From contig OX465111.1 of the NCBI GenBank assembly GCA_949987565.1, forward strand, positions 1,177,994 through 1,241,993: a stretch of 64,000 bases of DNA, given 5' to 3'. This document shows, one piece after another, positions 37,101-49,100 of this stretch; the first letter of the stretch is position 1, and each line of letters opens with the position of its first letter. The DNA comes from Luidia sarsii (Eukaryota; Echinodermata; Asteroidea; Paxillosida; Luidiidae). The position numbers and the translations under genes were made by a program. The notes beneath the pieces were generated by a model. That model was not told the DNA's origin and searched no databases. It was given only the letters and a program-made list of their open reading frames with translations.

Positions 37101-40100
37101 GATCTACCCGACGAAGAAGAAAATAAAAAATAATGGAAAGAGGGCGCTTAAAGGCCCAATACAACATTGGGAAGATCAGGAAACATAAATGTCCACAGAT
37201 TTCCTTCTAATTTACACAGTTTGTAGATGGTCCTGATAAAATCCTCATGTTGAAATCTTACGGCCTGGGATGCTGTATTTCCCGAGAAATCTTCACTCAA
37301 ACATTGACAAAATTTAACAGTTTATTACTGGATAGTAATCAGCAGGATAGCTCAGATGAAAGAGCACTGGTACGTTAATTCAGAGGTCTTGGTTTCAAGT
37401 CCCGGGTCCAGTCCACGTTGTCTTTGCCAATTTTTCCATTTGTTCAAAAGTTCCCAGTCAGTTAATCTTCTGTTTGTTTGACTTTACTAAAATTGTGAGA
37501 TTTGCATGTTTTGGGTCATTGAGGTTGGTTAAGCCATTTGCAGCATTTGTGTAGGAGTAGAGTGGAATTGTTCCTCTGTGTGATGACGATTGCGGGAGTG
37601 GTTTTGTATAACTGGATCATCGTGTTGCCCGTCCGGTCCAGGTTGATAGAGTGTCTAGAGGGCAACGTGCAACACAGCCGGCAGGATTACTTCCATCTCC
37701 TCAGCCAAGTGGTGGAGGTGACCTCCCTGGACCTGAAGGACGACATGACGCTGAACGCCAGCTGGGAGGACTTGGTAAGAACCGGCTCGGACCAACGGCA
37801 ATTCAGGGGCCATTTTCATAAAGACCTACTCACTGACCTAGCAATATGAGGCAATGTACACTCTGATAGGAGTTGAACTACATGCATTGGCCTGGTGCAT
37901 TGATAGGTGAAAGTGTCAATTGATTTGTGTGGGATTCCTCATAGGCAAAAGTACATTCTCCTCCATGCTAAGTCATATTATAACGATGTTCATTCGACTT
38001 TCTGAGATTAAAAATGGTCGCAATTTTTTTCCAAAAGCCCCTGGAGGATTTATTTCTTCACAGAAAAGTAGCTCAATATCTAAGCTTTAGAATAGTATAT
38101 AATGTGATGAGGTTTCTGACAAGAAAAGTGGACTTGTGAGGACAAAATCACAGCACATGCAAAACTCACAAAAATGGGCCTGAGTTTAAAGGGTTAATAA
38201 ATAGGTTTGCGAAGACACCATGTAAATTCTCTTTTGTGAGTAAGTTTGGTTCTGAAAAGAACCGGAGGAACTCGACGTTTCCAACAGTATACTGTGCTCA
38301 TCATCAGGAGACTACTGTGTTCGAAACGTCGAGTTCCTCCGGTTCTTTTCAGAACCAAACTTACTCACAAAAGAGAATTTACATGGTGTCTCCGCAAACC
38401 TATTTATCCTGATATTCTCACCATGCAAACCTTCAAATCTCACTTCCTGTCTTCTTGAAATGAAATCTTCCGTTCGCAGTGGAATTCCTGGTGCATGATT
38501 CTCTGTTGTTTTGTTCGATTTTTTTTTCTCCAGAAATTTAAGCGATTTCTGGACTTGTATGATGAGGCCAGGATACAGGACCATCTTCTCCCTGACCCAC
38601 GGTAAGCTGGTAGTCTCCTTGCCAACAGGTTCATGGAGTTCCTCCTATTTTGCAGCAATCATTCCTCTTTTTTGGTACAAATCTATCACTTTTTACAAGT
38701 TCTTGACAACAGATTTCGATTTTTGGCTTGGAAAATACACGTGTATTCCTATGTAGTTTTCTCTGCGATTCCTCTTTTTTTTAGCAGAAGTATTCGTAAT
38801 TTCCTTTAACCAACATCCCCTGAGTTACGGGATTTCCCATAGGACGCACAAAAGCTACAAATGTGAAATTCCATGGTCTTATCCAATTCACTGTTCTGTT
38901 GATATGGTTTATTCTTTAGATTTTCTTGTATCACGATAAAGTAAATTTCATACTCTTTCCACTGGTATGTAGTTTGTTTGGGCTTTTATTTTTTGGAAAA
39001 GCTGTCATTGACAATTTTCTCTTGTAATACAGGTCTTTCTTTGTTTAGTTTGATAGGGGTTAGGCAGGAACACTGTGTATGTGCTGTGACCAGTCAGGTG
39101 CATATGGGTTAAGATAGGTTAGCAGCTATGTGCAGCCCCCCTTAAACAGTCAGCTAGGTGCTGATCCTTCCTTGTCTCGTGTCTCTCTCGTGTTGTCCTG
39201 CAGGCTAGTTATGGAGGAGGGCTACACGGATATCTACGGTTTCCAGCATCCGACGCACAACAAGCCTCTCCTGTTCCACTTCCTCTGTCAGATACTCCAA
39301 GACCACCTGGTGGCATCCTCTAGGGTGAGAAACCTAGCTCCTACACTTCCATTCAACCCTTCCCTCCACCCTTTTGCCAAACTGTGCTTCATCCAGGGTT
39401 CCTTGCTGTCACAACTTGGCGGCAAATGTCAGACGATCTCAGCCTACCAGCTGTTTTTGTTTTTTATACAGAGGTCGCTGGAGCTGAGCAAACGCTGGGA
39501 AGAGCACATCAACACCAATGGCCATGTCTTCACAATCAAGCCGGTAAGAACGATCCCCTCTCTTCAGCCTTACAACACAAATGCAACAGGAGCTAGTTGG
39601 GTGTTATTTTCGTTTTGGTTAATTTTAAGTTTCAGATGTCTTTTTCCCCCTTGATTATAATTATTATCATAAAGTAAATGCAAACAACTGTTGCAAACTG
39701 AGGAGAAAAAACTAGGTAGAAACTGTGGATTAATCTCCACAATCCTCCGGTGTAAATATGACAACCTTCCTCAATCCTCCACAATACTCCAAGATTTCAT
39801 TGTAGCATGCTTCCTCAATCCTCCACAATCCTCCACAATCCTCCACAGTCCTCCACAGTCCTCCACAGTCCTCCGGTGTAAATTTGACAACCTTCCTCAA
39901 TCCTCCACAATCCTCCAGTGTAAATTTTACAACCTTCCTCAATCCTCCACAATCCTCCAGTGTAAATTTTACAACCTTCCGCAATCCTCCACAATCCTCC
40001 AGTGTAAATTTCACAACCTTCCTCAATCCTCCACAATCCTCCAGTGTAAATTTTACAACCTGCCTCAATCCTCCACAATCCTCCAGTGTAAATTTTACAA

Positions 40101-43100
40101 CCTTCCTCAATCCTCCACAATCCTCCAGTGTAAATTTATCAACCTTCCTCAACCCTACACAATCCTCCAGTGTAAATTTTACAACCTTCCTCAATCCTCC
40201 AGAATCCTCCAGTGTAAATTTAAAATCTTCCTCAATCCTCCGCAATCCTCCAACTGGAAATGTTCACTCTTGCCTCAGTCCTCCACAATCCTCCAACACA
40301 ACCCGGAGGATTATGGAGGATTGAGGAAGGTTGTAATAGGTCCCTGCTCTACAGAACCTCCAGTGATGTCAGTTTTCCCAAATGACCCTCTTTGTCTCTG
40401 CCTTCCAATCTCTGCTTCACAGGAGGAGATGAAGGAACTGGTGTACGGCGGCATTCCCACAGACATCCGGAGCGAAATCTGGTCCCACCTCGTCATGCAG
40501 AGAGTCAAGCAGATCCGGGCGGAAAAGGTGAGTCAAAAAAAGACAGCGATGAAAACAATCACAGTATAGCCACTCTGCTAAGGGCCAATTATCAGTACCC
40601 ATGACCACCACATTTGTAATAATTAACCGTTTTCAAAACTCGCTAAGCAATAGAGCAATTGCGCGACCACTGTTTACATGCTGTCAAGTGACTTAGAGTG
40701 GGTATCTTTTGCATCTCATTTGGCACAGAGAAGCGATGGAAATGTACAAAGAAGAATGTGGACAATATGATAACCTTCTTTGCTCATTTCCACTCCTGTT
40801 CTCCCGGTCTGTTGGGAACGATAAATCCCTGTGAAATAAATCAATGAGTATGGTATGTGTCGAAAGAGTCCAAAGTGGCCCAGTCTTACATCGTCGTATT
40901 TGTCGCGCTGCATGTTGTTTTGTGGTAGGCTGAAAAGTCTTTGTTTAAAACTCAGACAATAGTGGTGTCTAGATTCGGAGGGAGCAACACCACCAGCGCT
41001 ACAAATCCAGAGGTCCCGGCGTGAAGTTGTTACGAAGAGTTTGCCCTGACCCAATGTATACAGGGCTTTCTTATATGGATCTAGTAGTAGAACTGAAGTT
41101 TAGGGGAAGGTTTGTAGGGACACCATGTATCTCTTTCAAGAAGTGTGGCTGTGAAAAGGGCCGGCAACTCAACGTTTCAGGTAGTGTCAGCCCGGTCTCA
41201 GGAGAACTGAGGTTCCCAGGGTGTTTCAGGATCCAGGAACCCTCGCACTTGTCACAAAAGAAAAACCTTTGCCACAACGAATCCCCAATGAGATCCCGGT
41301 GGTCGTCTCGTTCTGATCCGCAGAGCGAGGACTACTTCCAGTGGTTGTGCAATCGCATCGGGACGTCCTCATCGGTGGACAAGTACCGGCGGCAGATTGA
41401 GCTGGACCTCCTTCGTACCATGCCCCACAACATCCACTTCAACACCAAGGAGGCTGAGGGGGTAAGGGACACACACACCCCCTGACTGGAGGCAGGAGGC
41501 CGTTGGTGTCAGAACAACGCCATTCTTGATATCATTCAGACGAATGAGGCATCAGAAATGACTCCAAAAAGCTATCCAATGAAACGACTCAAACAAAACC
41601 CCAAACTATTGAGCCAACAAGGGCAAGGAAAACTTTCCAGTGGTAGATTTCATCAGACAGAAATCAATTCAACCGTTAACTGCCGTATATCTCCAGGGAT
41701 CACACCCCGCTATCTCCATGGAATACGGCAGTTAATGGTTTGAATGTTTTCTGACTGGCGCCTCATCCCGGCAAAGACTAGTTGACTATTAGGGAAGGCC
41801 ACCATCTAAGGGCTGGATAGCTCAGATGGTAAGAGCACTGGTGTGCCAAAGACTAGTTGACTATTAGGGAAGGCCACCATCTAAGGGCTGGATAGCTCAG
41901 ATGGTAAGAGCACTGGTGTGCCAAAGACTAGTTGACTATTAGGGAAGGCCACCATCTAAGGGCTGGATAGCTCAGATGGTGAGAGCACTGGTACGTTAAT
42001 CCAGAGTTCTCAGGTTCAGGTCCCAGTCCAGTCAAAGTTTTCTTTGCCATTTTTTTCAAAAGTTCCCAGTCAGTTTTTCCTTTGTTGTTTGACTTCTCTG
42101 AAATTGTGAAATTTGCTTGATTTGGGTCATTGAAGTCGGTAAGCCATTTGCAACAAGTCCCGATCCAGTCAATTTGTTTTGTGTGATAGTAATTAAATCA
42201 TGAACGATAGTAATTAAGCCAGTTATTCATGAATGCGAACCTTGATGGATATGACATCATTGCTAAGTGTCCCAACCATTGCTCCTGGTTATAGCAAAAT
42301 CAAGTTGTTCCCATAAGTTCAGTGCTGTGATCTGTTCAGCTACCTAGGTGCACAGGGTTAGACTCAAACCCAGAACCACTCAAATGGGTGTTCACATCCT
42401 ACGTCACTCCAACACAGTGTTCACACAAACAGCCTGCTCCGTTTGTCCCATTCTGGGAAGTTTGACCTTTTGACCTTTGATTTTCACCCTTTGCCCTCTG
42501 ACCCACAAGGTGAAGCAGCTGCGGCAGATCTTGGAGGCGTTCTGCGTCCACAACCCGTCGGTGGGCTACTGCCAAGGAATGAACTTCATCGCCGGCACCT
42601 GCCTGCTCTTCATGGACGTAGAGACTGCTTTCTGGTAAATAAGTCTGGCTCCTTCTAGTGGCCACAGGCTCTCCTCTCTGCCTCCAAAGGGATCTTTGTC
42701 CTCAAAATTGAGATGTCGGTAGCGTCGAAATTGAAATCTCAGCAACACCACTGGCACTCTGAATAGACTGTTTTGTTCCAAATTCACTAAAAAATAAGTC
42801 CCCCTTTTCACCAAGCTGATGATAAGTACAATAGACCGATTGCACGACCTATTTTTACACGTGACTTACAGTGGGGATTTTTTCATCTAATTTGGCACAA
42901 AGCAGCGATGGAAATGTACAAAGAAGAATGTGGACAACACTATAGTCTTCTTTGCTCATTTCCACTCCTTTTCTGCACCAAAATGAGATGCAATACTCAC
43001 TATAAGTCACGTGATGGGATGTTAACAGTGGTCGCTCAATCGGTATATTCAGAGTTCCCGACGGTGCAGAGTGGTTCAAACCGAGATGTATTTCAGCCTG

Positions 43101-46100
43101 CTATTGTTTTTTCATCCTTCACTGTGCAGGTGCATGGTGGCCGTGGTGGAGTCCTACTTCCCAGCAAACTACTTTGACAGTAGTCTGATCGGTGCGCAGG
43201 CAGACCAGAACATCCTCAAGGACATCCTGGAGTTGAGACTGCCACGCCTGCATGCCCACCTGGATGACGTGGGCATTGAGATGTGCTCCTTCACACTCAA
43301 CTGGTTCCTGGCCATCTTCTTTGATGTGGTCCCCTTCAGCGTGAGTCTGCGCAGCAAGCTGCCAAGCTGAGCGAGCCTGTGTCATAGTTCTGCCTGTCTT
43401 GATGTCTGTCTGTCTGTCTATCTCTCTTGCTGTATGTATGTCTGTCTGCCTCTCTTGCTGTATGTATGTCTGTCTGCCTCTCTTGCTGTATGTATGTCTG
43501 TCTGCCTCTCTTGCTGTATGTCTGTCTGTCTTGCTGTATGTCTGTCTGTCTTGCTGTCTTGCTGTCTGTCTGTCTGTCTCTCTTGCTGTATGTATGTCTG
43601 TCTGCCTCTCTTGCTGTATGTCTGTCTGTCTTGCTGTCTTGCTGTCTGTCTGTCTGCCTCTCTTGCTGTATGTCTGTCTGTCTGCCTCTCTTGCTGTATG
43701 TCTATCTGTCTTGCTGTATGTCTGTCTGTCTGCCTATCTGTCTGCCTATCCGTCTGCCTATCTTGCTCTCTGTCTGTCTGTCTGCCTGCCTACCTGCCTG
43801 TCTTGCCGTATGTCTGTCTTGCTGTCCGTCCGGTTGTCTGCATGAAATGTTGAACTTGGTTTGCCCCATGCTTGTTGTCTGTATTTACAGTTGCATTTGA
43901 CACAAGTGTAATAAACATTCTCAGAGCCAGAGCCTATTCCAGAGCCTGAGCCAGAGCCTATGTCAGAGCCAGACCAGAGTCAGAGTCAGTATCAAAAAAG
44001 GCCGTTGGTTTTAATAGTGATAGTGTTGCTGCTACTCCTTGTGCAGATGCTGCTTCGTATCTGGGACTGCTTCTTGTTTGACGGCCTGAGGGTGCTGTTC
44101 CAGTTCTCCATTGCCCTGCTGCAGTACCATGAGGCGTCTCTGCTTGAACGCAAGGACATCCTGGCCCTGCTGAAGGACACCAAGTCCATGGCCAAACTCA
44201 CCCAGGACGTAGAGGCTATTGTCAGTGTAAGACCAGACTCAAGCAGACCCTTGACTCAGATGCAGACTTAAGTCCGACTCTAACTCTGCTCCATCGGACT
44301 AGTTTTGGGTACAGTGGAACGTCGCTATAACGAACGCCGATATACCAAACATTCCACTATAACGAAAATGCCCTTTGGCTCCTGATGTATACGTCCATGG
44401 GTATGCAGCGGTAACTGCTATAATGAACGACCGCTATACCGAACAATTTTCGTGGATCCCGGGATGTTTGTTGTAACGACGTTCCACTGTATTATAGTTA
44501 TGGTTTCAAAGATGTACTCTGTTGGGCTTTGCGACTTTCAGCCACACTGCCTGCAGTCAAAGTTTTCTTTGCCATTTTTCAATTTGTAAAAGAGAAGAGA
44601 AATTTGACCGTAAGACTAGCAAGTGTTAAACTGTTTGTCAACATTTGAGTGATAGATAGTGATAGATATAACATGATGACATTTGAGTGAATATTTCTTG
44701 AGAATTACAGCATAAGATTTCAACATGAGGATTCTATCATGACCATCTACAAACTGTGTAAATTAGAAGGAAATCTGTGGACATCGATGTTTCCCGATCT
44801 TCCCAATGTTGTATTGGGCCTTTAACCCTTTAAGCTCAGGCCCATTTTTGTGAGTTTTGCATGTGCTGTGATTTTGTCCTCACAAGTCCACTTTTCTTTT
44901 CAGAAGTCTCATCATATATATACTATTCTAAAGCTTACATATTGAGCTACATTTCTGTGCAGGAAAAATCCTCCAGGGGCTTTTGGGGAAAAAATTGCGG
45001 CCATTTTTTTTTTTTTCATATTTATGTAAATTTCATAATTTTAGAAAACTACTGAGAAAGTTTTGACTTCATTTTTGTATTCTACAACTAATACTCTTTC
45101 TATCCATATAAAAATATGTAGACAAAAGTGAGTTTTACCCCCAAAATGATGCCATTCAAATGATCTGTTACCATGCCTGTAAACGTGTATTGGTCAATTT
45201 ACATGTACATGCATGGGTAGATAAACAATCATACATCCCGCTAGTATGCCATTTCAAGATCGTCTTTGCTTCACTCTCATCGAAGAAATTCAACATTATC
45301 TGAAATGTCTTCTCCTCCATATGTTGTTCTGGAACACTGGCCAATATGTAGTGTCTTTTCAGGCTTCTTTTGGTGCATTCTGAAGCTGTAGTATGAAGTA
45401 TTTGACGCGATAATTCAACCGGAAGTTGCACACTTTGGGCCGAAACTCGCCAACGCTTGTGAATGACAGAAAAAGGGCTGGTCTGGCTTCTTTTTCATCC
45501 CGTATTTATTTTTGTATACGTCCGACATAGGGTACCATACTATGGTTAGAAAGCTTGTTTATTCACCTTTCCAATGGTACCACTTTTGACCAACAGAGGG
45601 CGGTAGATAAAGAGTTATAAGTGATTTATTTTAGTGGACGCCGGCGTCCGTTTTTGTGCAGGGCTGAGTTTAAAGGGTTAAGCGCCCTCTTTCCAATTTT
45701 TTTTTTTTTTTTTTTCCGTCCCCAGATCGTGAAGGAGAGCAACGAGAGTTTCCCCACGCTGGCCTGGATCCAGCAGCGGCAGGAGCACTACATGAAGATC
45801 CTGCGGGCCGTCTACGAGCAGCAGGAGAGGGCCAGGGAGGAGTTTGAGAGGCAGGAGGGGCTGGCTCCCTCCACACCTCTCCTGGCCTCCCATAAGCGCC
45901 ACAGCCTGGACCATGACCTCAAGATGGACTGCGCAATGGAGTGCTACCCAGGTCTGTGTCATGGACAACCTTCCTGAACCCAATCTCATAGTGCCTCACC
46001 AAATATCTGCTTAAAGGCCCTATACAACATTGGTAAAGGTCAAAAGATTGCCACAGTTTGTGTGTTAAACCATTAAACATCCCAAAAAAAGAAATCCTGC

Positions 46101-49100
46101 GAAGGTTTTAGCTCAAAACTCTAAGAAAGTAGAAAAAGGTAAAAAAAGTCACGGTTTTTGCATCATTCTGTAGTGTAAGAAACAGTTTATTACGAGTAAT
46201 AAACTATTTGTAAATGTTTGAGTGAAGATTTCTAGGGAAGTACAGCATTCCAGACCGTAAGTTTTCAACATGAGGATTCTATCATGACCATCTACAAACT
46301 GTGTAAATTTGAAGGAAATCTATGGACATCGATGTTTTCCGATCTTCCCAATGTTGTATTGGGCCTTTAAGCCACTAAGCCACACTCCCAACTTGGACCC
46401 ATTTCCATAGAGCCACATCAAATTTTGCTTTATAAGGTCTCTGCAATAGACATTTTATCTCTGAAATGGATAACACAAAGAATAGCATCCATACATTGTC
46501 TGATCCAACATATGCATGCAGTAGCACACCTGTGAAAATTTCAGCTCAATCCGCCAACCGAGAAGTGTTACATGGTGTCATCGTAAACCTTCCACTAAGT
46601 ATTTTCCACCGTGCAAAACTGTGTTATCTCTATGGAGCTCCTTGCCTGTACGTTTGCAGACTGGCCTGTCATCACATTCTCTGTAGTTGCTTTGTCCCGG
46701 CAGATTTCAGCTGACTTATACTGGGCTGATGTGTTGTCTTCTTGTAGGTAATATCCTGGTGTGTAGAGGTGAACTAAGACAGGGATGGATTGGCCGTGTA
46801 GACATCAGCAAATGCATCAAGCAAAACTACGGAATACGAGTAAGGAGATCATCCACTTCCTTAACCACCATAGACATATATAACCTATAGATAGACAATA
46901 GAGGGCGCCAGACTGAAATGCCATGGAGGCTGCCATCTTTGCATAAGTATGGGTGGAAGTAAAGAGTGCTGCCATGTTCATACATAAGAAAACCACATAA
47001 GTGCGTGAGCATTGCCGCGTAGCATCATGGAACCACTGGCAAATTTGAATGCGCATCACATCACATGCCATACAAACGTGTGGCGGTGCTCCTTACTTCT
47101 GCCCATATACTTTGATGCTAGTCAGGTCCTGCATGGCATTACAGTATCCTGACATCATTTCTAATAGACACTGACTGTCTATAGGCTATACATGTCTATG
47201 GTGGCAGTGCTCTTTACTTCAGCCCATAGTTTGACACTAGTCAGGTCCCCCATGGCATTACAGTATCCTGACGTTGTTTCTAATAGACGCTGACCGTCTA
47301 TAGGTTATATATATCTATGGTGGCAGTGCTCTTTACTTCCGCCCATACTTTGATGCTAGTCGGGTCCCCCATGGCATTACAGTATCCTGACGTTGTTTCT
47401 AATAGACGCTGACTGTCTATAGGTTATATATATCTATGGTGGCAGTGCTCTTTACTTCCGCCCATACTTTGATGCTAGTCAGGTTCCCAGTGGCATAACA
47501 GTATCCTGACATCGTTTCTAATAGACGCTGACCATCTTTCGGTTATATATGTGTATATTAATCTCTTAACAGCAATTCAAAGAGCCACTGTTGTTGCTAT
47601 GTGCCACTTTTGCCCAAGTTTTAAACATGGCCCATTGTCTGTTTAAAAACCCGTGTGGCGGTCGTTGGCACTGAAAAGTGTTCCAGTGAGATAACCAGAT
47701 TATTACATGAAGTTAATACAGAAACTGTTGCAAACTGCTCACTGACTAAAATGACCTGCAATACATGAATCTCAAAAGATAGACGGCCTGAAGTTTCGAT
47801 CCTAGCAGGACCTTTGCCTTTGAGAAAGGTCCTGCTAGGATCGAAACGGCAGATTATTGCATTGCACATTTTTATCATCAGGTCTCTAAAAAAAGTCACC
47901 CTATACTCTATATAGGTCTGTATACATGTATTCTGTAGACTTGTGGGAAATGGTGATCCCTGGAGATATACAGCAGTTAATGGTCAAATTGCTTCTGACT
48001 GGCGCCCCCACCCAGGCAAAGACTAGTTGGCTATTAGGAAAGGCCACCATCTAAGGGCTGGGTAGCTCAGATGGTAAGAGCACTGGTGTGCCAAAGACTA
48101 GTTGACTATTAGGGAAGGCCGCCATCTAAGGGCTGGATAGCTCATATGGTAAGAGCACTGGTGTGCCAAAGACTAGTTGACTATTAGGGAAGGCCACCAT
48201 CTAAGGGCTGGATAGCTCAGATGGTAAGAGCACTGGTGTGCCAAAGACTAGTTGACTATTAGGGAAGGCCACCATCTAAGGGCTGGATAGCTCATATGGT
48301 AAGAGCACTGGTGTGCCAAAGACTAGTTGACTATTAGGAAAGGCCACCATCTAAGGGCTGGATAGCTCAGATGGTAAGAGCACTGGTGTGCCAAAGACTA
48401 GTTGACTATTAGGGAAGGCCACCATCTAAGGGATGGATAGCTCAGATGGTAAGAGCACTGGTGTGCCAAAGACTAGTTGACTATTAGGGAAGGTCACCAT
48501 CTAAGGGCTGGATAGCTCAGATGGGAAGAGCACTGGTGTGCCAAAGACTAGTTGACTATTAGGGAAGGCCACCATCTGAGGGCTGGATAGCTCAGATGGT
48601 AAGAGCACTGGTGTGCCAAAGACTAGTTGACTATTTGGGAAGGCCACCATCTAAGGGCTGGATAGCTCAGATGGAAGAGCACTTGTACATTAATCCAGAG
48701 GTCTCGGGTTCAAGTCCCGGTCCAGTCAAAGTTTTCTTTGCCAATTTTTACGGATGGATATTTGTGTCTGTATTTCAGCTGGACAATCGCATTGTGTGTC
48801 TGGCAATGGCGGGACCTGACATGGCTCTACTAGGGACTATATCCAACTTCCTCTATGCATTCAACGTCTCCACACAGTAAGTACATACATGGGTTGGGGT
48901 ATGCTTCTAATGCTGAACACTCTTCAGGGATGGAAGACATCCGGAAATTTCTGGATTTCCGGAAATGGCATGATTAGATTTTTTTTTTTTTTTTTTGGTT
49001 GAGTTTATATATATTTGTTTTTTTGTCAAACAATTATCTCAAACTGCTCATTTTCATCTGTTAAAACCCTAAAAACTGAAGGGCCCTTGCACCCCTGCCG

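Noticed and set aside
39691..40569. 292-codon frame spanning the 42-bp repeat and exon 14
   Set aside because: The repeat part is a minisatellite. Exon 14 is entered by a clear CACAG acceptor at 40422.
43399..43900. Cys/Leu-rich frames of about 150 codons
   Set aside because: Produced by CTGT repeats in intron 17.
45168..45431. 87-codon reverse frame as a transposase
   Set aside because: No DDD/DDE motif or piggyBac similarity recognised; it is too short and lies inside a non-autonomous element.
44227..46747. A gene boundary between the TBC and propeller halves
   Set aside because: Introns 18 and 19 contain only transposons and repeats, no promoter-like or polyadenylation signals were seen, and phases 0 and 1 carry straight across. 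It cannot be excluded without RNA data.
48051..48730. Cluster of functional tRNA genes
   Set aside because: Eight of nine units lack the 3' half and B box. The last has a T-T mismatch in the anticodon stem, no T before the anticodon, and a SINE-like tail shared by many copies.
48051..48730. CRISPR-like array
   Set aside because: The whole 75-bp unit repeats without variable spacers, and the window is eukaryotic. The same holds for 4913-5185 and 39735-40345.
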